From assembly GCA_959018215.1 (NCBI GenBank), contig CAUEKL010000080.1:1-9447 (forward strand): a stretch of DNA of 9,447 bases. Reading direction: 5' to 3'. Shown in pieces: positions 1 to 6,357 of the stretch; position 1 is the stretch's first letter, and each line of letters opens with the position of its first letter. Below the pieces are notes generated by a model. That model saw only the letters and a list, made by a program, of their open reading frames with translations. It was not told the origin of the DNA and made no database searches. This DNA is from an uncultured Gemmiger sp. (lineage in GTDB: Bacteria; Bacillota; Clostridia; Oscillospirales; Ruminococcaceae). A program made the translations under genes and the position numbers.

Positions 1-1073
1 CCGTCCGCCCCCGCGCCACCGAGCATATCGGGGAGATCATCAAGATCGTCAAGGACCTGGTGGCCTCCGGACATGCCTACCCCGCCCGCAACGGGGACGT
101 GTACTTCCGGGTCAAGTCCGACCCCGGCTACGGCAAGCTCAGCCATCTGAACCTGGACGACCTGGAAAGCGGCAACCGTGCCCTGCGCAGCCAGATGGAC
201 GACGACCTGAAGGAAGACCCGGCGGATTTCGCCGTCTGGAAGGCCGCCAAGCCCGGCGAGCCTTACTGGGACAGCCCCTGGGGCCACGGCCGCCCCGGCT
301 GGCACATTGAATGCAGCGCCATGGCCCGCAAGCATCTGGGCAAGACCATCGACCTGCACTGCGGCGGCCAGGACCTGATCTTCCCCCACCATGAGAACGA
401 GATCGCCCAGTCGGAGTGCGCCAACGGCTGCACCTTCAGCCGGTACTGGATGCATAACGGCTTTTTGAACATCAACAACCAGAAGATGTCCAAGAGCGCC
501 AACAACTTCTTCACCGTGCGGGAAATCGCGGACAAGTACGGCTATGAGCCCATCCGGTACTTCATGCTCACCGCCGGCTACCGCATGCCTCTGAACTACA
601 CGGTGGAACTGATCGAAAGCTGCAAGAGCTCGCTGGAACGGCTGTATACCTGCCGTGACAACCTGGACTTTGCCATCGAGCACGCCCACGGCACCGACAC
701 CACCCTGGCGGAGAAGGCCCAGGAAGCCAAGAAGAAGTTCATCACCGCCATGGACGACGACCTGAACACCCCCGACGCCCTGGCTGCCATCTTTGAGTTC
801 GTCAAGGAGATCAACACCCTGTCCGATTCCGCGGACAAGGCCAGCCTGCAGGCCGCCGCCGAGATGTTCGACGAGCTGACCGGCGTGCTGGGCCTGGTGT
901 ACAACCGCAAGACCTCGGCCATTCCCCAGGAAGTCACCGACCTGGTGGCCGAGCGCGCTGCCGCCAAGAAGGCCAAGGACTGGGCCCGTGCCGACGCCAT
1001 CCGTGCCCAGCTCACCGAGATGGGCTGGAGCGTGGCTGACACCGCCCAGGGTCCTCAGATCAGCAAGCTGTAA
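1..1073 (+). CDS. cysS: Cysteinyl-tRNA synthetase, N-terminus cut off by window edge
   Basis: Class I aminoacyl-tRNA synthetase that charges tRNA-Cys with cysteine in the cytoplasm. The reading frame is already open at base 3 (VRPRATEHIGEII), so the gene starts upstream; the internal GTG at 60 is not a start. About 356 residues are visible against roughly 460 in the family, so the N-terminal part with the HIGH motif and first zinc cysteine is missing. Visible hallmarks are GWHIECSAM (zinc Cys, bases 312-314), FPHHENEIAQSE (zinc His 387-389 and Glu 399-401), and the KMSKS ATP-binding loop at 483-497. These are followed by the helical anticodon-binding region and a C-terminal ARADAIRAQLTEMGW segment typical of CysRS. 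The stop TAA is at 1071-1073 and an intrinsic terminator follows 12 bases later, so it is the last gene of its transcript. Identification is secure. Confidence 0.97.
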   Translation, partial: VRPRATEHIGEIIKIVKDLVASGHAYPARNGDVYFRVKSDPGYGKLSHLNLDDLESGNRALRSQMDDDLKEDPADFAVWKAAKPGEPYWDSPWGHGRPGWHIECSAMARKHLGKTIDLHCGGQDLIFPHHENEIAQSECANGCTFSRYWMHNGFLNINNQKMSKSANNFFTVREIADKYGYEPIRYFMLTAGYRMPLNYTVELIESCKSSLERLYTCRDNLDFAIEHAHGTDTTLAEKAQEAKKKFITAMDDDLNTPDALAAIFEFVKEINTLSDSADKASLQAAAEMFDELTGVLGLVYNRKTSAIPQEVTDLVAERAAAKKAKDWARADAIRAQLTEMGWSVADTAQGPQISKL

Positions 1074-1085
1074 TCAACAAACCGT

Positions 1086-1135
1086 CAGGAATGGGCAGAC
1101 AATGCGCCAAGGCGCGCGGCTCATTCCTGTTTTTT
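1086..1135 (+). terminator. Intrinsic terminator of cysS
   Basis: An 11-bp stem pairs CAGGAATGGGC (1086-1096) with GCTCATTCCTG (1119-1129), with one G-T wobble. A small inner GCGC/GCGC hairpin (1104-1107/1112-1115) lies in the loop, and six T residues (1130-1135) follow directly. It starts 12 bases after the cysS stop. The opposite strand has no comparable T run, so it should act only on the + strand. Confidence 0.88.
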
Positions 1136-1140
1136 GTATC

Positions 1141-1156
1141 CGGCACGTTTGTGCCG
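1141..1156 (+). other. Small hairpin in the glycosyltransferase leader
   Basis: CGGCAC (1141-1146) and GTGCCG (1151-1156) form a perfect 6-bp stem with a GTTT tetraloop. It lies between the cysS terminator and the probable ATG at 1175, just before the weak purine stretch GAAAG (1161-1165). There is no T tract directly after it, so it is not a terminator. It could be a leader stem-loop, but it may be coincidence. Confidence 0.4.
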
Positions 1157-1174
1157 CATAGAAAGACCTGTTTT

Positions 1175-4100
1175 ATGTACAAAGAACGCCTGAAAACATC
1201 CTCGGAGTGGAAAGCCTTTCTGCCGGTGCTGGCTGTGGCCCTGGTGGTACGGCTGGTGCTGGCCGCCGTGACCCAGGGCTACACCTACGATATGTCCTGC
1301 TTTATCTCCTGGGGCGAAAAACTCCTGCACGAAGGTCCCGCCGCCTTTTACAGCGCGGACTATTTTGCCGACTATCCCCCCGGCTACCTGCCGGTGTTGG
1401 CCCTGGTGGCGGCGGTGCGGGAGCTGCTGGGCCTGGAAGGAGATTCCGCCCCCGGCCGGGTGCTGCTGGCTTTGGTGCCATCCCTGTGCGACTGCGCCAT
1501 GGCTGCGCTGGTCTACCGGGAGGCCCTGCGCGGGGTGAAAGACCCTGCCCAGGCCCGGCGCATGGGCATCTTCACCGCTTTCTGCCCGCTGCTGCTCTTT
1601 GCCACCGGGGTGTGGAAGCAGGTGGATGCCGCCTTCACCCTGCCGCTGCTGGTTTGCTTCTGGCTGCTGGAACGCCGCCGCTACCTGCCCGCGGCTCTGC
1701 TGTACGGGGTGGCCCTGGCCATCAAACCCCAGGCCCTGCTGGCCGGACCGGTACTGGCCCTCTGCTTTGTGCTGGGGGTGGCGGACGCGGCCGGACAGGG
1801 GCGCCGCGCCCTTGCCCGGGCGGTGGGCCGCATCTTCGGCGGGGCGGCCCTGGCCCTGGCGGTGCCGTTGGCTGCCGGGCTGCCCTTCTACGGCCCGGTG
1901 CGGCTGATTCCCGCCCTGGTGGAAAAGTATCTCTCCACCACCTCCGGCTACCCCTATGCCACCATCAACGCCTTCAACTGGTTCGCCGCCCTGGGCGGCA
2001 ACTGGACCCCGCTGGAAGACTCTGTGTTGGGGCCCGTCACCTGGGGTATGCTGGGCATCTTCAATATTGTTGTCCTTACGCTGGCCGTGCTGGCTCTGGG
2101 AACCACGGCCTGGGCCGCCGACCGCAAATCCCCCCGGGAAAAACGCCGCTTTTCCCCGCTGCTGCTGGCAGGGGTGTATATGGTGGGCGTCTTCACCTTC
2201 GGACACTGTATGCACGAGCGTTACCTGGTTCCGGGCGTGCTGCTGGTACTGCTGGCCGCTGCCCGGTGGAACGACCTGCGGCTGTACGGGGCGGCCTTCG
2301 GGCTCTCCCTCACCGGCTTCCTGAACCTGGCGGCCGTCTACACCCAGGTGGGCACCGAGGATGAATGGCTCACCTCCGCCACCAGCCGTCTGTTCACCCA
2401 GCTGGTGGGCTTTGCCGAAACTGCCGCCTTCGTGCTGCTGGCCTTCACCGCCTGGACCCTCTGCCGGTACGGCCTGACCTCCCCCATGGGGCCCCGGATG
2501 GGCCGGGTGGGGGATCGGTCCCTGCGGTTTTCCCGGGCGGCGAAAAGCATTTCCCTGCCTGAGACCCAGCCCCGCTGGACCCGGCGGGAGGTGCTGGCCC
2601 TGGTGGGCCTCACTGCCGCCACCGCGGTGCTCAGCTTTGCCTATCTGGGCAGTCTGACCGCCCCCCAGAATCCTCTGGACGCCACCGATAAGACCGAGAC
2701 CCGGACCGTCACCCTCCAGGGGGACGCCGCCGAGCTGTGGATCTACCCCGGTATCAGCACCGGGGGCAGCATCACCGTTACCCTGAACGGCATGAACCTG
2801 TTCACCCAGGAACTGGGGTACTCCACCGTGTTCAGCTGGGAGTCGGTGTCCATGCAGGTCCCGGCGGGCACCACCTTGCAGATCACGGTGAACAACGCCC
2901 AGATCTTTGAGATGGCACTGCGGGCGGCCGACGGCTCTGCGGTACCGGTGGAGGGTGGGGGCGAACTGTTCGACGAACAGTCCGCCGTGCCCGAAACCAT
3001 CAGCCAGCTCAACAGCATGTACTTTGATGAGATCTACCACGGGCGCACCGGGTATGAACTGCTCCACGGCCTGAAGGTGTACGAGACCACCCACCCGCCC
3101 CTGGGCAAGGATTTCATCATGCTGGGGATTGCGCTCTTCGGCATGACCGGCTTCGGCTGGCGGTTCTCCGGCACCTTGTTCGGGGTGCTGCTGGTGCCTC
3201 TGGCCTGGTGCTTCGGCCGCCGCCTCACCCGCCGTGTCTGGGCGGGGGCGCTGGCCGGGTGCCTGCTGGCGCTGGACTTCATGCGCTTTGCCCAGAGCCG
3301 CATCGCTACTATCGATATCTACGGCACCTTCTTCATCCTGCTGGGGGCTTACTTCATGCTGTGGTACTGCCAGAGCGTGCTGGAAAAAGGGGTCATGAAA
3401 TCCCTTTGGCCCATGGCCCTGGGCGGGCTCGCCTTCGGGCTGGGGTGTGCCTCCAAATGGACCGGCATCTATGCCGGGGCGGGGCTGGCCATCCTGTATC
3501 TGGGGGTGCTCTATGCCCGGTGGAAGCAGCACAAACCCGGTTTCTGGCGGGAATTCCGCACCGCTGCCCTGGGTGGGGTGCTGTTTTATGTGCTGCTGCC
3601 CTTTGTGATCTACCTGGCCTCCTATCTGCCCTATCTGTGGCGGGACCCCACCTTCGGGCTGCAGGACTGGTGGGATTGCCAGACCTATATGTTCTGGTAC
3701 CACTCCACCCTCAAGGCCACCCATCCCTTTGAAAGCCGCTGGTATACCTGGCTGCTGGGCCTGCGCCCGGTGTGGTATTACCAGAACACCCACCTGGCTG
3801 CCGGGCTCAAAGGCAGCATTGCGGGCCTGGGCGGGCCGGTCATCTGGCTGGCGGGGCTGGCGGCCATCCTGCTGTTGTTCTGGCGGCAGATCAGCGGCCG
3901 GGGTACCCGCACCGGCATGGGGGTGCTGATCCTCTACGCCACCCAGCTGGTGCCCTGGATGCTGGTCACCCGGTGCACCTTCCTGTACCACTATTTTCCC
4001 AGCTCCCTGTTCTGCCTGGCGGCCATCGTGCTGGTGCTGGGCGGTGCCCGCAACCAGAAGCGGGCCAGGCGCATCGGGGTGGGGCTCACGGCGGCCTCTC

Positions 4101-4201
4101 TGGTGCTGTTCGTGGCCTACTACCCGGCTTTGTCCGGACTGCCGGTGCCGGAATTCTGGGCCCGGTGCCTGGAAATTCTTCCCAGCTTCGGATTTTATTA
4201 A
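1175..4201 (+). CDS. Two-module GT-C membrane glycosyltransferase (PMT/GT39-like)
   Basis: Large polytopic membrane protein, 1008 residues from ATG 1175. The in-frame ATG at 1091 is rejected because it lies in the cysS terminator stem and would add 28 residues without a ribosome site; GAAAG at 1161-1165 is a weak site for 1175. Module 1 (about residues 12-430) has many hydrophobic helices, an early luminal loop with Y38-D39 and the motif D66-YPPGY, as in lipid-linked-sugar GT-C enzymes. A basic linker (about 431-470), one membrane helix and a beta-rich soluble stretch (about 508-600) follow. Module 2 is PMT-like: FDEIYHG with the paired acidic D618-E619, then THPPLGK (639-645), then about ten membrane segments. 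It probably transfers a polyprenyl-phosphate-linked hexose, possibly mannose, to a protein or envelope polymer on the outer face. Donor and acceptor cannot be read from sequence. It is flanked by terminators and so monocistronic; I see no clear promoter. Confidence 0.85.
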   Translation: MYKERLKTSSEWKAFLPVLAVALVVRLVLAAVTQGYTYDMSCFISWGEKLLHEGPAAFYSADYFADYPPGYLPVLALVAAVRELLGLEGDSAPGRVLLALVPSLCDCAMAALVYREALRGVKDPAQARRMGIFTAFCPLLLFATGVWKQVDAAFTLPLLVCFWLLERRRYLPAALLYGVALAIKPQALLAGPVLALCFVLGVADAAGQGRRALARAVGRIFGGAALALAVPLAAGLPFYGPVRLIPALVEKYLSTTSGYPYATINAFNWFAALGGNWTPLEDSVLGPVTWGMLGIFNIVVLTLAVLALGTTAWAADRKSPREKRRFSPLLLAGVYMVGVFTFGHCMHERYLVPGVLLVLLAAARWNDLRLYGAAFGLSLTGFLNLAAVYTQVGTEDEWLTSATSRLFTQLVGFAETAAFVLLAFTAWTLCRYGLTSPMGPRMGRVGDRSLRFSRAAKSISLPETQPRWTRREVLALVGLTAATAVLSFAYLGSLTAPQNPLDATDKTETRTVTLQGDAAELWIYPGISTGGSITVTLNGMNLFTQELGYSTVFSWESVSMQVPAGTTLQITVNNAQIFEMALRAADGSAVPVEGGGELFDEQSAVPETISQLNSMYFDEIYHGRTGYELLHGLKVYETTHPPLGKDFIMLGIALFGMTGFGWRFSGTLFGVLLVPLAWCFGRRLTRRVWAGALAGCLLALDFMRFAQSRIATIDIYGTFFILLGAYFMLWYCQSVLEKGVMKSLWPMALGGLAFGLGCASKWTGIYAGAGLAILYLGVLYARWKQHKPGFWREFRTAALGGVLFYVLLPFVIYLASYLPYLWRDPTFGLQDWWDCQTYMFWYHSTLKATHPFESRWYTWLLGLRPVWYYQNTHLAAGLKGSIAGLGGPVIWLAGLAAILLLFWRQISGRGTRTGMGVLILYATQLVPWMLVTRCTFLYHYFPSSLFCLAAIVLVLGGARNQKRARRIGVGLTAASLVLFVAYYPALSGLPVPEFWARCLEILPSFGFY

Positions 4202-4206
4202 GAGCA

Positions 4207-4246
4207 AAACGGCTCCTGCCTGCGGTTGGGGGCCGTTTATGCTTTT
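4207..4246 (+). terminator. Intrinsic terminator of the glycosyltransferase gene
   Basis: AAACGGC (4207-4213) pairs with GCCGTTT (4232-4238), and the stem extends inward by three to four pairs including wobbles (to about 4217/4228). The loop is about 10 bases, and TTTT follows at 4243-4246. It begins six bases after the TAA at 4199-4201. Confidence 0.75.
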
Positions 4247-4286
4247 CTGCAAAGGATTTCTGGTTGTAAACACTGACCTGCCTTTG

Positions 4287-4316
4287 TTGGCGGGGACAGC
4301 GGTGCCGTGGTATAAT
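4287..4316 (+). promoter_or_regulatory. Sigma-A promoter of vanRS with extended -10
   Basis: The -10 is a perfect TATAAT (4311-4316) preceded by TG at 4308-4309 (TGGTATAAT, extended -10). A partial -35, TTGGCG (4287-4292, 4 of 6 matches to TTGACA), lies 18 bases upstream. Transcription should begin near 4323, giving a short leader of about 35 bases before the vanR ATG. I see no convincing tandem VanR-type repeats here, so basal activator-independent expression of the regulators is likely. Confidence 0.85.
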
Positions 4317-4356
4317 AAAAAACAAGTCATACAAAATCAAAGGGGGAAACGACCAC

Positions 4357-5052
4357 ATGCCGGATATTCTGGTGGTGGATGATGAACGGGAAATTGCCGA
4401 CCTGGTGGGGGTGTATCTGCGCAACGAAGCCTTTACGGTGCGCACCGCCGCCACCGCCGCCGATGCGCTGGACGCCATCCGCCAGTCCACGCCGGACCTG
4501 GCTTTGCTGGACGTGATGCTGCCGGATATGGACGGCTTTGCCCTGTGCCAGCAGATCCGGCGGGAATATCTTTTCCCCATCATCATGCTCACCGCCCGGG
4601 TGCAGGATATGGACAAGATCACCGGCCTGACCCTGGGGGCGGACGATTACATCACCAAGCCCTTCAATCCCCTGGAACTGGTGGCCCGGGTCAAGGGCCA
4701 GCTGCGGCGGTACATCCGGTACAATCCGGCGGGTGCCGCCGCTTCCGCCGACCCTGAGGAATACGACCTTCACGGGCTGTATATTGCCAAGAACGCCCAC
4801 AAATGCACCCTGTACGGCAAAGAGGTGGCCCTGACGCCCCTGGAATTTTCCATTTTGTGGTATCTGTGCAGCCAACGTGGCAAGGTGGTCTCCAGCGAGG
4901 AACTCTTCGAGGCGGTGTGGGGGGAAAAATACCTGGACAGCAACAACACCGTGATGTCCCACATCGCCCGCCTGCGGGAAAAACTGGGCGAAGCACCGCG
5001 GCATCCCAAATTCATCAAGACCGTGTGGGGGGTGGGGTACACCGTTGAATAA
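4357..5052 (+). CDS. vanR: VanR-type OmpR-family response regulator
   Basis: Cytoplasmic DNA-binding response regulator of 231 residues, the usual length of the OmpR/PhoB family. The receiver domain (about 1-120) has the acidic pair D8-D9, the phospho-acceptor D52 in LALLDVMLPDMDG, T79 and the invariant K101 in DDYITKPFNPLELVARVK. The C-terminal winged helix (about 130-231) contains LTPLEFSILWYLC and ends KFIKTVWGVGYTVE. EIADLVGVYL, DKITGLTLGADDYITKPF and the WGVGY ending match what I recall of enterococcal VanR more closely than generic OmpR proteins. The start is ATG 4357, with AGGGGG at 4341-4346 ten bases upstream. The stop overlaps the start of the kinase gene by 8 bases, and the downstream ligase/VanXY/VanT genes support its role as activator of a glycopeptide-response operon. 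A generic regulator of another envelope response is the less likely alternative. Confidence 0.92.
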   Translation: MPDILVVDDEREIADLVGVYLRNEAFTVRTAATAADALDAIRQSTPDLALLDVMLPDMDGFALCQQIRREYLFPIIMLTARVQDMDKITGLTLGADDYITKPFNPLELVARVKGQLRRYIRYNPAGAAASADPEEYDLHGLYIAKNAHKCTLYGKEVALTPLEFSILWYLCSQRGKVVSSEELFEAVWGEKYLDSNNTVMSHIARLREKLGEAPRHPKFIKTVWGVGYTVE

Positions 5053-6223
5053 CCTTTTCAAAAAGTGGCGGGGCACCCGCAAACCCCGCACGCCCTACTA
5101 CGGCCGCAGCCCCATGGGCATGCTGGCCCTGTACCTGCTGGCCGTGCTGGGAGTGGTGCTGGCCACCGTACTTCTCTTTTTTATAGGGTACGGCTTGTAC
5201 CGCTCCATCCGGGACCTGTACTGGACCAGCTTTGAAGACGCCCGCCTCTTTCCCATCCAGATGCTCCTGCTGGGGTTGTACAATGTGGCCCAGTTCGTGC
5301 GGGATACCGCTTTGTTCCTGGTCTGGATGCTGCTGGCCGTAGGCTGGATGGTGGTGACCTATCTCTTTTTGCGGTGGGGCCAGCAGGACCTGAGCAAGGT
5401 TATTGCCATGGCGGACCGCCTGGCTGACCCCGGAAAGGGGGAGATCGAGCTGCCGCCCGCGTTGGCGGAAGCGGAAGCCCGGCTGAATCTGGCCCGGCAG
5501 AAAGCCCTGACCAACGCTGCTGCCGCCCGGGAGGCGGAACAGCGGAAAAACGACCTGATCATGTACCTGGCCCACGACCTGAAAACCCCGCTGACCAGCG
5601 TCATCGGCTACCTGACCCTGCTGCAGGACGAACCCCAGATCAGCACCGAACTGCGGGCCCGGTATACCGGCATTGCCCTGCACAAGGCCCAACGGCTGGA
5701 GGACCTGATCAATGAATTCTTCGAGATCACCCGCTTCAACCTCTCCCGCCTGGAACTGGACACCCAGCCGGTGGACCTGAAACGGCTGCTGGAACAGGTG
5801 GCCAGCGAGTTTGAACCGGTGTTCCGGGAAAAGGGGCTGCGCTGCACCCTGGACCTGCCCGCCGAGCTGCGGTGTGAGGGAGACCCGGACAAGCTGGCCC
5901 GGGTGTTCGATAACCTGCTGCGCAACGCCGAGCATTACAGCTTCCCCGATACCTGCGTGCAGGTTCGGGCCCGGCAGGAGGAGGACGGGGTCACCCTGCA
6001 ATTCACCAACGCCGGGCGCACCATCCCGCCGGAAAAGCTGGACCGGCTGTTTGAGCAGTTCTTCCGGCTGGATTCCTCCCGGGGTACCTCCTCCGGCGGG
6101 GCGGGGCTGGGGCTGGCCATTGCCCGGCAGATCGTGCAGGCCCACGGCGGCACCATCCGGGCGGACAGCGCCGACAACACCATCACCTTCACCGTCACCC
6201 TGCCTGCCGCAAGAAAATCGTAA
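5045..6223 (+). CDS. vanS: VanS-type sensor histidine kinase
   Basis: Membrane histidine kinase of 392 residues, partner of the preceding VanR. The N-terminus is basic and cytoplasmic (1-23), TM1 is about 26-48, an extracytoplasmic loop of only about 38 residues follows, and TM2 is about 88-109. A charged alpha-helical linker leads to the H-box LIMYLAHDLKTPLTSVIGYL with phospho-accepting H177. Next come LIDEFFEITR-like VanS signatures (here DLINEFFEITRFNL), the N-box DNLLRNAEHY (N290, N294), an F-box-like FEQFFRLD and the G-box GGAGLGLAIA. LIMYLAHD and the EFFEITR block are characteristic of VanS as I remember it. The start is TTG 5045, overlapping the vanR stop and preceded by GGTGGGG at 5031-5037. 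A later ATG at 5114 would remove the basic N-terminus ahead of TM1. It probably phosphorylates VanR in response to a glycopeptide or wall stress; the actual inducer cannot be read from sequence. Confidence 0.92.
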   Translation: MNNLFKKWRGTRKPRTPYYGRSPMGMLALYLLAVLGVVLATVLLFFIGYGLYRSIRDLYWTSFEDARLFPIQMLLLGLYNVAQFVRDTALFLVWMLLAVGWMVVTYLFLRWGQQDLSKVIAMADRLADPGKGEIELPPALAEAEARLNLARQKALTNAAAAREAEQRKNDLIMYLAHDLKTPLTSVIGYLTLLQDEPQISTELRARYTGIALHKAQRLEDLINEFFEITRFNLSRLELDTQPVDLKRLLEQVASEFEPVFREKGLRCTLDLPAELRCEGDPDKLARVFDNLLRNAEHYSFPDTCVQVRARQEEDGVTLQFTNAGRTIPPEKLDRLFEQFFRLDSSRGTSSGGAGLGLAIARQIVQAHGGTIRADSADNTITFTVTLPAARKS

Positions 6224-6261
6224 GAATTTCGCATACAAATCACAAACACCCCGCAAGGCGG
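6207..6261 (+). promoter_or_regulatory. Tandem 11-bp repeats, probable VanR binding sites
   Basis: Five consecutive 11-base units align without gaps: CCGCAAGAAAA (6207), TCGTAAGAATT (6218), TCGCATACAAA (6229), TCACAAACACC (6240) and CCGCAAGGCGG (6251). Column 2 (C) and column 5 (A) are invariant and the core is YCGYAAR; the fifth unit keeps the core but loses the A-rich tail. The 11-bp period puts successive half-sites on the same face of the helix, as expected for tandem OmpR-family dimers. From memory, enterococcal VanR-regulated promoters carry CGTANGAAA-like direct repeats with the same period. The first unit is inside vanS and the second spans its stop codon. Binding by VanR is inferred. 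Confidence 0.7.
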
Positions 6262-6275
6262 CCCACAAACAACCC

Positions 6276-6318
6276 GCGCCCTGTTTTGCTACCATAAAGG
6301 AGCAAGGCAGGGCGCTTT
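6276..6318 (+). terminator. 15-bp stem-loop between vanS and the ligase (terminator or attenuator)
   Basis: GCGCCCTGTTTTGCT (6276-6290) pairs with AGCAAGGCAGGGCGC (6301-6315), giving 15 consecutive pairs with two G-T wobbles and a 10-base loop, then TTTGT. The stem is very strong but the T run is short, so termination may be partial. It would end or reduce vanRS read-through into the ligase gene, or act as an attenuator if the transcript begins upstream of it. As DNA, it is also a palindrome overlapping the presumed ligase promoter. Confidence 0.6.
6287..6295 (+). promoter_or_regulatory. Candidate activator-dependent promoter of the ligase-vanXY-vanT operon
   Basis: TGCTACCAT contains an extended -10 TG and a -10 TACCAT that matches TATAAT at four positions; CATAAA at 6293-6298 is an alternative. 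The expected -35 position (about 6267-6272) reads AAACAA, with no TTGACA resemblance. A poor -35 with tandem activator-like repeats ending about six bases upstream is the usual layout for a promoter needing a bound OmpR-family activator. The start point would be near 6302. Confidence 0.45.
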
Positions 6319-6345
6319 GTGCTGGCAAAATTCCTGCGCTCTGCC
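6306..6345 (+). other. Alternative hairpin abutting the ligase ribosome binding site
   Basis: GGCAGGGCGC (6306-6315) can pair fully with GCGCTCTGCC (6336-6345): ten pairs with one G-T wobble and a 20-base loop. It uses the same strand segment as the right arm of the 6276-6315 hairpin, so the two structures exclude each other. The stem ends one base before the GGGGAGGA ribosome site. A transcript starting near 6302 could form only this hairpin. The functional meaning is inferred. Confidence 0.5.
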
Positions 6346-6353
6346 GGGGAGGA
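6346..6353 (+). promoter_or_regulatory. Ribosome binding site fixing the ligase start
   Basis: GGGGAGGA lies four bases before ATG 6358. It decides for this start over an in-frame GTG at 6319, which would add 13 residues and has no purine-rich site at a workable distance (AAAGGAG at 6296-6302 is 16 bases away). Confidence 0.85.
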
Positions 6354-6357
6354 CTGT

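Noticed and set aside
60..62. GTG as start of cysS
   Set aside because: The frame continues upstream to the window edge with conserved CysRS sequence (PRATEHI), so the gene is cut by the window rather than starting here.
1134..1162. Possible promoter for the glycosyltransferase (TTGTAT, 17-base gap, CATAGA)
   Set aside because: Both boxes match consensus poorly and the -35 overlaps the terminator T tract; not enough to report as a feature.
4250..4286. Inverted repeat CAAAGG (4250-4255) / CCTTTG (4281-4286) upstream of the vanRS promoter
   Set aside because: Arms of six bases with a 25-base gap and only a few possible inner pairs; too weak to call an operator or terminator.
1121..4330. Unbroken 1069-residue reading frame on the minus strand opposite the glycosyltransferase
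   Set aside because: It is rich in Gly, Gln, Pro and His with low-complexity character, has no family motifs, and mirrors the GC-biased third positions of the real gene. The + strand frame encodes clear membrane helices and PMT motifs.
6262..6272. Sixth 11-base unit CCCACAAACAA after the VanR-like repeats
   Set aside because: It keeps the register but loses the G3, Y4 and A5 core positions, so it cannot be told from chance.
6319..6357. GTG 6319 start giving the ligase 13 more residues, or a leader peptide
   Set aside because: No ribosome site at proper distance; ATG 6358 has GGGGAGGA four bases upstream and gives the expected VanG N-terminus.
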